This document shows positions 1 to 6,104 of a stretch of DNA of 12,331 nucleotides, one piece after another (position 1 is the stretch's first letter; each line of letters begins with the position of its first letter). The notes beneath the pieces were generated by a model. That model worked only from the letters and a program-made list of their open reading frames with translations. It ran no database searches and was not told where the DNA came from. Origin of the DNA: an uncultured Oscillibacter sp. (GTDB taxonomy: Bacteria > Bacillota > Clostridia > Oscillospirales > Oscillospiraceae); the NCBI GenBank assembly GCA_947245315.1, contig CAMXNV010000047.1:1-12331 (forward strand). Reading direction: 5' to 3'. The translations under genes were made by a program, and so were the position numbers.

Positions 1-1
1 C

Positions 2-259
2 CGGTACGAGACCACCATCCGCCTGGCCAAGATCGCCCAGGCGGACGGCATCCCCATCCTCTCCATCACCCCCTACACCGAAAACGAAATCGCGGAGCTG
101 GCGGACGTGAACTTCCGCTTCTTCGCCAACCAGCGGGAGAACCTGGGGGCGGAGTTCACCTCCCGCCTGCCCATCTTCTTTGTCATCAACACCATCATCC
201 AGTGCTATCTCCGCTTCAAGGACCAGCGGGAAGGAGGCGGCTATGCTCCCCTTACTTGA
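2..259 (+). CDS. RpiR-family regulator, C-terminal part of SIS domain (5' truncated by window edge)
   Basis: Only the last 85 residues are present; the start lies before the window. The visible part is the second half of a SIS (phosphosugar-binding) domain: it opens with RYETTIRLAK, which in RpiR regulators directly follows the Ser-Gly phosphosugar loop, continues with the beta strand GIPILSIT and an ELADVNFRFF segment, and closes with a helix containing FFVINTIIQCYLRF. The N-terminal helix-turn-helix is not visible, so RpiR membership rests on the SIS segment and on the full RpiR gene that follows. Its stop codon lies 17 bases inside the next gene, which suggests translational coupling. A SIS-domain sugar-phosphate isomerase is the alternative. 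It probably senses a sugar phosphate from the adjacent PTS/GH4 pathway (inference). Confidence 0.7.
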   Translation, partial: RYETTIRLAKIAQADGIPILSITPYTENEIAELADVNFRFFANQRENLGAEFTSRLPIFFVINTIIQCYLRFKDQREGGGYAPLT

Positions 260-992
260 AAAGGCCCGGGGCCTCCCGCTGACGGAGACGGAGGCCGCTA
301 TCCTCGGCTGGCTCCAGGAGAACGCCCCCGCTGCCGCCCACATGAGCCTCAGCGAGCTCTGCGGGCGGCTCTACACCTCCAGCGCCACCGTCGTCCGCTT
401 CTGCCAGAAGCTGGGCCTCAGCGGGTACAACGACTTCAAGTATCAGCTCCGGGACGAGCTCAGGCGGAGCCGGGCCCCGGCCTTCTCGCCGGACTCCTAC
501 ATCGAGAGGAGCATGGCCCGGTTCAAGGACACCGTCGCCGCCCTGGACCTCCGGCAGCTGGAGGAGATCGCGGAGCTGCTGACCTCCGGCAGGCCGCTGT
601 ACATCTACGGCACAAACCTCAGCGCCCTCCCGGCCCGGTATCTGCAAATCGTGCTGAACTCCCTGGACTACCCCTCTATTTTGATCGAGTGGCACGAGCT
701 CCTGAACGGCCTGGTGCGGAGCATGCGGGAGGAGGCGATCCTCCTGGTCCTCAGCGCCCGGGGCCGGGCGGACTATCTCCCGTCCTTTCAGGCGGCCCGG
801 GAGCGGGGACTGACCACCGTGCTCCTCACCGGGGAACCGGCCTCTCCCCTGATTCCCTACAGCACCATCGCCGTCTGCACCAACGACCTGGAGGTGGTCC
901 ACGGAGGGACGGACGTCAACCCCCGGCTGGGGTTCTTCACGGTGATTCAAATCCTGATCGAGCTGGCGGCCCGGAAGAAGCGGGAACGCTAA
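243..992 (+). CDS. RpiR-family transcriptional regulator (HTH + SIS)
   Basis: A 249-residue DNA-binding regulator. Residues about 1-75 form the RpiR-type helix-turn-helix (LTETEAAILGWL, then SLSELCGRLYTSSATVVRFC and GLSGYNDFKYQL). Residues about 105-235 form a SIS domain (RPLYIYGTNLSALPARYLQ, then EEAILLVLSARGRADYLPSF). The ATG at 243 is chosen over an in-frame TTG at 180 because AAGGAGG stands just before it and the RpiR fold starts there. The usual phosphosugar loop (S-x-S-G-x-T) reads SARGRA, so the second Ser and the Thr are missing and the ligand may differ or be lost. It overlaps the end of a second SIS protein and converges on the PTS/GH4 operon, its likely target (inference). Length is slightly short for the family (about 280). 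Confidence 0.85.
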   Translation: MLPLLEKARGLPLTETEAAILGWLQENAPAAAHMSLSELCGRLYTSSATVVRFCQKLGLSGYNDFKYQLRDELRRSRAPAFSPDSYIERSMARFKDTVAALDLRQLEEIAELLTSGRPLYIYGTNLSALPARYLQIVLNSLDYPSILIEWHELLNGLVRSMREEAILLVLSARGRADYLPSFQAARERGLTTVLLTGEPASPLIPYSTIAVCTNDLEVVHGGTDVNPRLGFFTVIQILIELAARKKRER

Positions 993-993
993 A

Positions 994-1025
994 CAAGGGG
1001 GACTTCCAAAAGGAAGTCCCCCTTG
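994..1025. terminator. Bidirectional hairpin terminator between convergent genes
   Basis: A perfect 14-bp stem (994-1007 with 1012-1025) with an AAAA loop starts one base after the RpiR stop codon and ends 18 bases from the PTS stop on the other strand. Neither flank has a strong T tract (CTTTCC on +, GTTTAG on -), so termination efficiency is uncertain, but position and stem strength fit a shared terminator. Confidence 0.7.
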
Positions 1026-1043
1026 CTTTCCGGAAAGCCGCGC

Positions 1044-3112
1044 TCAGAGCTTGGCGACGGCGGTTCCCCCCGCCTCGGCGGAGATTCCGGTGATGTACTC
1101 GGCCTCTACCTCGTCCTTGTCCTCTATGAGAATCATCATGACGTCGGCGCAGAGGCCCTTGCTCTCAATGAGCTTGATGTCGAATTTCAGCATGGGCTCC
1201 CCGGCCTTGACGGCCTCCCCCTCCTGCTTCAGCAGGGTGAAACCCTCGCCGTTCATGCCCACGGTGTCCACGCCCACGTGGATCAGAATCTCCTGGCCGG
1301 TGGCGCTTTGGAGGCCTATGGCGTGCTTGTTGTCCTCCGAGGCATGGGTGACGGTTCCGTCGCAGGGGGCCACCACCACCTCCGTCGTGGGGCGGACCAC
1401 CACGCCGCCGCCCAGGATGCCCTGGGCGAAGTTCTCGTCCTTGGCCTCGCTCATGGGGACCACCTCGCCGCTGACGGGGGCTTTCAGCTCCAGGTGGGCG
1501 GCAGGGGCCTTGGGGGCCTTCTTCTCCGCCGCCGGGGCGGCGTCCAGCCCGGGGTTCTTGGCCAGGAAGGCGTCCGCCGCGGCCTGGCCCGCTTTCAGGC
1601 ACTCCCGCACGTTGGGGGCGATGCCCTCCACCTTGGGGCCGTAGATCACCTGGATGTGCTTCTCGCTGGGGCGGACGAAGCCGGAGGCGCCGGTCTTTTT
1701 CAGCAGGTCCTCCCGCACCTTGGAGGGGTCCACCAGGTCCACCCGCAGGCGGGTGAGGCAGTTGTTAACCTCCACGATGTTGTCGAAGCCGCCCAGGCCC
1801 TCGATGATCCGGTAGGACCGGGCCTTCTGCCGGTCGTCCATGCTAAGGTCGGAGGCCAGGTCCTCCTCCCCGTCGTCCTCGGCCACCTCAATGGAGAGGT
1901 TCTTCTTGTGAGGTAGGTCTTGAAGACGAAGTAGTAGATGAACATGAAGGGAATGCCCACCACGATGACCCAATACCAGTGGGAGCCGGGCTGGAAGACG
2001 CCCCAGATGAAGTAGTCGATCAGGCCGCCGCCGGTGTTGCCGATGATGACGTCCAGGGCCGCCATGGAGGCGAAGGAGATGCCGCCCATCACCGCGTGGA
2101 ACAGGAAGAGCTGGGGAGCCACAAACATAAAGGCGAACTCCAGGGGCTCCGTGATGCCGGAGACCACGCTGGCGGCCACGCCCGCGATCATCAGGGCCTT
2201 GACCTTGGGCTTCTTCTCCTCGGGGGAGGTCCGGTAGATGGCCAGCGCCGCTGTGGGCAGGCCGAACATCATCATGGGCATCTTGCCCTGGCCCAGGAAG
2301 ATGGTGAAGGGGGCCAGCTCGCTGAGGTCCACCTGGTCCACAAACTGGAGGAAGATGTTCAGGCAGCCCTCCACGCCCTCGTAGACGCCGCCGATGGCCG
2401 TGGTGCGGAAGATGCCGTTCAGCACGTGGTGGAGGCCCGTGGGAATCAGCAGCCGCTCCAGGAAGCCGTAGCCGAACACGCCGAAGATGCCGACGGTGGA
2501 GATCACGTCGCCCAGGCTGTTGATGGCGATGGAGACCGGCTCCCAGATGAAGGGGGCGATGAGGCCGAAGACCGTGGAGGCCAGCATCACCACCAGGGCC
2601 ACGAAGCGCTTGCCGCCGTAGAAGGAGATGGCCACGGGGAAGGTGATCTTGTGGTACTTGTTGTGCAGGGACGCCGTGATGAGGCCCACGGCGATACCGG
2701 CCACCGCGCCCATGTCCATGGTCTCCACGCCCAGGATGCTGGCGATCCGCAGGGCGCTGAAATCCATGAAGCCGCTGTTGATCATGGCGGCGGAGGCCAC
2801 CAGGAAGGTGTAGTAGCCGATGAACCCGGCGAAGGCGGCGATCTCCTTCTCCTGCTTCACCATGCCGAAGGCGATGGAGATGGCGAACAGGACCGGGATC
2901 AGCGTAAAGACGACGCCGGAGACCTTGTTGATGGTGTAAATGACGAAGTAGATGTAGGTCTGGGACAGGAACGGGACGGCCTCCTGCACCTGCGCCTTCA
3001 TCAGCGCGGAGGACAGGCCCAGGAAAATGCCGCAGGCCGCCAGGGCCGCGATGGGCATCAGCAGGCTTCTTCCCAGGGCGGAGAAAAAGTCCATGATCTT
3101 GTTCTTTTTCAT
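1044..3112 (-). pseudogene. Frameshifted PTS permease EIIC-EIIB-EIIA, glucose superfamily, probably alpha-glucoside specific
   Basis: One missing base splits this gene. From the ATG at 3112 (AAGGGAG site at 3122-3128) the frame reads a membrane EIIC domain of about 400 residues with GITEPLEFAF and a GLHH motif. Between 1908 and 1907 the frame is lost; reading TAC CTC AC(C) AAG AAG restores it. The other frame then gives EIIB (NNCLTRLRV, phospho-Cys at restored residue 452) and EIIA (HAIGL and ILIHVGVDTV, His597 and His612, 15 apart as in E. coli EIIA-Glc). Restored length is exactly 689 residues. The intact protein would import and phosphorylate a sugar, taking phosphate from HPr. The GH4 gene upstream points to maltose or another alpha-glucoside (MalX/AglA type). 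Unrepaired, EIIC runs on to a stop at 1700 and EIIB/EIIA are lost. No slippery heptamer is seen, so the cause is either a mutation or a sequencing error. Confidence 0.85.
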
Positions 3113-3139
3113 CAGTTGGTTCTCCCTTCTGTTGGTGGG

Positions 3140-3331
3140 TATAGTTAACGCAGTTGACAAGGAGCAAATGCTCCTTGTCAACCGGCGGACCTACAGTCCG
3201 CCGGGGCGCAAGGCGCCCATGCGTTTCCTATGAAGCCAGGCACAGAAAGCCGCTTACGCGGCTCGCATCGCTGCTATACAGCGACGCATTGAAAAGAATC
3301 CAATGGATTCTTTTCAACTGTGCCGGCTATA
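3140..3331. repeat. MITE-like palindromic element with terminal inverted repeats and a chain of hairpins
   Basis: The two ends are imperfect inverted repeats of 20 bases: TATAGTTAACGCAGTTGACA at 3140 and, read on the - strand from 3331, TATAGCCGGCACAGTTGAAA. They share TATAG and CAGTTGA. Each end runs into a long perfect hairpin: 3153-3182 (13 bp, loop AAAT) and 3289-3317 (13 bp, loop AAT). Between them are hairpins at 3182-3204 (9 bp), 3204-3218 (6 bp), 3248-3263 (6 bp) and 3268-3284 (6 bp). GGCACAG at 3239-3245 can pair with CTGTGCC at 3318-3324, enclosing the last three hairpins in a branched fold. There is no coding capacity. A TA duplication at the edges (3140-3141, 3330-3331) is possible. 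Mobility is inference; I do not recognise a named family. It sits between the GH4 and PTS genes, ending 27 bases before the PTS start. Confidence 0.65.
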
Positions 3332-3339
3332 GTGAAGGA

Positions 3340-3392
3340 GCGGGGCCCTACTCCCATTTTTCAGGCCCCGCCCGCTTGGGTTACTCGCCAAG
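3340..3392. repeat. Two inverted repeats just downstream of the GH4 stop
   Basis: GCGGGGCC (3340-3347) pairs with GGCCCCGC (3364-3371) around a 16-base loop, and CTTGG (3375-3379) pairs with CCAAG (3388-3392). On the - strand these follow the GH4 stop codon, but no T tract follows, so they look like an RNA-stabilising or attenuating structure rather than a clean terminator. With the element at 3140-3331 and the PTS ribosome site they account for the 308-base spacer (3113-3420), in which I see no gene. Confidence 0.4.
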
Positions 3393-3420
3393 GGAAAGAG
3401 ACACTCAGAAGCTGTTCCAA

Positions 3421-4744
3421 TCAGTTCAGCTCGGGCCACATGCCCTTGTTGGCCTCCACCAGGGCGTCCAGAACCTTCCGGGCCTTCTTGGCGTCGCCCA
3501 CCAGGCGGCTGAGGGTAAAGGCCTCCAGGGCCTTCTGGTAGGAGTGATCAAAGTAGGCGTCCACCAGCAGCTTCTCCACGGACACCTGGTTCACCAGCAG
3601 GCCCAGGTGGAACTGGGGGATATTTCCCACGCCCAGGGGCCGAGGGCCGTTGGCGCCCAGCTCACAGGCCACCTCTACCATGGCGTCGTCCTGCATATTG
3701 GCTATGGCTCCGTTGTTTTCCACAATCATAATATGCCGGTCATTTTTATTAAAGGCGATGGATTCCGCTACTTTAATCATCATTTCCGCGTGGGCGTCGG
3801 AGATGGCGTCAAAGCGGTCCCCAGCTTCCCGGCGGCGATGACCTCGGCGCACTCCGTGAAGACCCGCTTCTCCCGGCCCGCCTTCACCTCGTCGGCACGG
3901 GTGAAGTTGGGGTCCAGGTGGCTGGCCTTGTACTCGGGGTACAGATAGTACTGGTCATAGGTGTTGGGCAGGTAGTCCGGGAAGTCGTTCATGATGGTCT
4001 GGACCATGCCGTAGGTGTCCAGCCAGGACTGGTCCCGCTGCTCGGCGTCCTGGGGCAGGAAGCCGTTTTCCTTGATGCGCTTGCGGATTTCGGGCATCAG
4101 GTCCTCGCCGGTCTTGATGTCATACATATTGGTGAACCAGCCGTAGTGGTTCAGGCCGAAGTACACGGGGTCCAGGTCCTCCCAGGAGCAGCCCAGCAGC
4201 CGGGAGCAGGAGCGGACCACGTTCTCGGGCTGGTCGCAGATGTTGAGGAGCCGCTTGTCGCCCGGGAACTCCCGGCGGAGGGCCTCGGCCACGATGGCGG
4301 CGGGGTTGGAATAGTTGAGAATCCAGGCGTCGGGAGCCAGGCGGCGGATGTCGTGGACGGCCTTAATCATGTCCAAGCAGGACCGCAGGCCGTAGGCCAT
4401 GCCGCCCGCGCGCAGGTCTCCTGGCCGATCATGCCCATGCTCAGGGGGATGTGCTCATCCTTGGCCCGCATGTCCAGGCCGCCCGCCCGCATCTGCATGA
4501 AGACGAAGTCCATGCCGGTGTAGGCTTCCTCAATATCAGTGGTGTAGGAGAAGTCCAGCTCGGGGAAGCGCTCCCGGAAGAGAATCTCGCCGTACTTGCC
4601 GATGGGCTCCTGGCGCTGGGCGTCGATGTCGAAGAGGACCAGCTTCTTCAGGGGGAACTCCTCCCGGAGCCGGACAAAGGATTTCAAAAAGCCCAGGGTG
4701 TAGGTGCTGCCGCCGCCGACGATGCATACGTTAAAAGTCTTCAT
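3421..4744 (-). pseudogene. Frameshifted GH4 6-phospho-alpha-glucosidase-like gene (MalH/AglB/GlvA type)
   Basis: Three segments in different frames form one GH4 hydrolase. Segment 1 starts at the ATG at 4744 (GGAGGG seven bases upstream) with the NAD-binding CIVGGGSTYT and runs to GQETC near 4412. One G appears lost near 4411, where the family has CGxGG. Segment 2 carries LNICDQP and YFGLNHYGW, the Cys and His that bind the catalytic metal in this family, and RADEV. A second base is lost in the run at 3819-3822 (four G, five expected). Segment 3 ends in NKGMWPELN. Adding two bases gives exactly 441 residues, the usual length. Intact GH4 enzymes use NAD+ and a divalent metal to cleave phosphorylated disaccharides made by a PTS; CGxGG favours alpha-glucosides. 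As written, the product would be truncated. No in-frame stop or lost key residue is seen otherwise, so the damage is recent or artefactual. Confidence 0.85.
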
Positions 4745-4780
4745 GAAAATACCCTCCATTTTTGATTTCCGTTTGATCTC

Positions 4781-4799
4781 TCACACGGTCCTCATGTGA
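4781..4799. promoter_or_regulatory. Dyad at the GH4 transcription start, candidate operator
   Basis: TCACA (4781-4785) and TGTGA (4795-4799) form an inverted repeat with a 9-base spacer. It lies at about +1 to +20 relative to the promoter at 4807-4835, where a bound repressor would block initiation. An RpiR regulator is the natural candidate (inference). Confidence 0.35.
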
Positions 4800-4806
4800 T
4801 GTCTGC

Positions 4807-4835
4807 ATTATAGCGAGTCCCGCCTGGGATGTAAA
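4807..4835 (-). promoter_or_regulatory. Sigma-A promoter of the GH4-PTS operon
   Basis: On the - strand TTTACA (4835-4830) and a perfect TATAAT (4812-4807) are separated by 17 bases. The predicted start near 4800 leaves a leader of about 56 bases before the GH4 ATG. Upstream lies AT-rich DNA with an inverted repeat TTTGGA-N6-TCCAAA (4850-4867) and two direct copies of ATATAGT 19 bases apart (4867 and 4886), possible activator contacts. Confidence 0.7.
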
Positions 4836-4951
4836 TATTTTTTATTTCTTTTGGAATCCAATCCAAATATAGTGATCTATTACCTATATAGTTATTTTTT
4901 ACATTACAAGGAACAGACATCTGGACCGCGCCAAAATCCGGCTGGAATAGC

Positions 4952-4983
4952 AAAAAACGCCCGAATTTGTCACAATTCAGGCG
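4952..4983 (-). terminator. Intrinsic terminator of the LysR gene
   Basis: On the - strand a 10-bp stem with one T-G wobble (4983-4974 with 4967-4958) is followed directly by six T residues (4957-4952). The LysR stop codon lies in the 6-base loop. It separates LysR transcription from the GH4 promoter downstream. Confidence 0.8.
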
Positions 4984-5923
4984 CTTTTCCCGTATTCAAA
5001 TATAACCCCGTGCCTTCCCTTCGGCCCTCCTTGGCCGGGGGGCGGCAGATGCAGAGCAGATAGTCCTTCAGCAGCCGGAGCTCCTGGTCCCGCATCCGCT
5101 CCTGGAGGCAGACGAAGCTCATGCTCAGATAGGACTCCGGGACGATGGGGATCGCGTTGATCCCGAAGTAGCTGGCGAAGGAGAGGGGCCCCAGGGTCAC
5201 GCCCTTCCCCCGCTCCACCAGCATCATGATCGTGTCGATGCCGTCGGAACGGTAGACCTTGTTCCACCGGATTCCATGGGACTGGAAGGTCTGGCGGGTC
5301 ATCCGGTCCTCCGGGGAGTTCTCCAGGCCGGTGATGATGGTCTTCCCCTCCAGCTGGGAGAGCTCCACTGTGTCCAGCCCCGCCAGGGAGTCGTCGAAGG
5401 AGGTCAGGATGCACTGCCGCTCCGCCACCAGCTCGCAGGAAAAGAACTTCCGGGAGTTGGCGTAGGCGGAGGCGTCCGGAAAGCGGTCCAGGGCCAGGTC
5501 CAGGGACCCGTCCTCCAGGCCGGAGGCGAAATCTCCATTGGCCTCCGTGACGAAGGTGACGTTCATCTCCGGGTGGCCGTCAAAGAAGCGCATAAGCGGA
5601 TCAAATAGGTTGTTCGTGTACACCCGGGTCCCGATCCCGATGCGCAGGTGCTTGTGGACCTCCCGCTTGTTCTCCTCCATGGCATTCAGGAGCTGAAACC
5701 AGGCCTGCTCCACCAGCTGGGCGTTCTTATAGAACAGCTCCCCCTGGGCCGTCAGCTGCACGCCCTGGGGCTCCCTCCGGAAGAGGGACACCCCCAATTC
5801 CTCCTCCAGCTTCTTCATTTGCAGCGACAGCGCCGGCTGGGAGATAAACAGGCTGGCGGCCGCCTTGGAGATATTCCGGTGCCTGGCCACGGCCAGCGCG
5901 TACATCATCTGCGTAAAATTCAT
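4970..5923 (-). CDS. LysR-type transcriptional regulator
   Basis: A 317-residue LysR-family protein. Residues 1-60 are the winged helix-turn-helix (MNFTQMMYALAVARHRNISK, then SQPALSLQMKKLEEELGVSL and FRR). Residues about 90-300 form the type 2 periplasmic-binding-like effector domain (LRIGIGTRVYTNNLF, GLEDGSLDLALDRF, VERGKGVTLGPLSF). The ATG at 5923 is used because AGGAGGG stands a few bases upstream and the family begins at MNF; a longer in-frame start at 5977 would overlap the promoter. It is divergent from iorA and is the likely local regulator of the amino acid operon, perhaps sensing an amino acid or its oxo-acid (inference). The effector cannot be read from sequence. Confidence 0.9.
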   Translation of the reverse strand: MNFTQMMYALAVARHRNISKAAASLFISQPALSLQMKKLEEELGVSLFRREPQGVQLTAQGELFYKNAQLVEQAWFQLLNAMEENKREVHKHLRIGIGTRVYTNNLFDPLMRFFDGHPEMNVTFVTEANGDFASGLEDGSLDLALDRFPDASAYANSRKFFSCELVAERQCILTSFDDSLAGLDTVELSQLEGKTIITGLENSPEDRMTRQTFQSHGIRWNKVYRSDGIDTIMMLVERGKGVTLGPLSFASYFGINAIPIVPESYLSMSFVCLQERMRDQELRLLKDYLLCICRPPAKEGRREGTGLYLNTGKAPEL

Positions 5924-5957
5924 AGCCGCCCTCCTGTAGCGAGTGGTATTTGCTGCG

Positions 5958-5984
5958 CTTATATCTGTATTATACATAAGTATT
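5958..5984. promoter_or_regulatory. Dyad cluster in the lysR-ior divergent region, candidate LysR site
   Basis: CTTAT (5958-5962) and ATAAG (5976-5980) form an inverted repeat over 23 bases. Within it GTATTATAC (5967-5975) is palindromic, and ATAC-N4-GTAT (5972-5983) adds another dyad. These overlap the lysR -10 box, so a protein bound here could repress its own gene and act upstream of iorA, as is usual for LysR proteins. The assignment is inference. Confidence 0.4.
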
Positions 5985-5997
5985 TTCTATTTTGCAA
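5969..5997 (-). promoter_or_regulatory. Promoter of the LysR gene
   Basis: On the - strand TTGCAA (5997-5992) and a perfect TATAAT (5974-5969) are 17 bases apart, giving a leader of about 40 bases. No equally good box serves the ior operon on the + strand; TAAAAT at 6007-6012 is a possible -10 without a clear -35, which would fit an activator-dependent promoter. Confidence 0.55.
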
Positions 5998-6104
5998 TTC
6001 TTTTTGTAAAATAATAACAGAAATACGCGTTAGGTGGCTTTGTTGGTGGGGCGGCCGTCCGGCGGCCCGGCAAGGCGATTGGACGCAGGAAAGGTGGAAT
6101 CATT

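Noticed and set aside
1900..1915. Programmed -1 frameshift in the PTS gene
   Set aside because: The site reads CTCACAAGAAG with no slippery X-XXY-YYZ heptamer and no obvious downstream pseudoknot, and adding one C restores a normal codon series. A mutation or sequencing error is simpler.
3153..3182. Promoter for the PTS gene inside the hairpin element (TTGACA present on both strands)
   Set aside because: No -10 box lies 16-18 bases from either TTGACA; the hexamer belongs to the palindrome.
3153..3317. CRISPR array
   Set aside because: The repeated structures are inverted repeats of different sequence, not direct repeats with equal spacers, and no cas gene is near.
3340..3371. Intrinsic terminator for the GH4 gene
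   Set aside because: The stem is GC-rich but the loop is long and no T tract follows on the - strand, so it is listed only as an inverted repeat.
4781..4799. CRP-type or catabolite-responsive (cre) site
   Set aside because: The half-sites are TCACA then TGTGA with 9 bases between, the reverse order of a CRP site, and the cre consensus does not fit.
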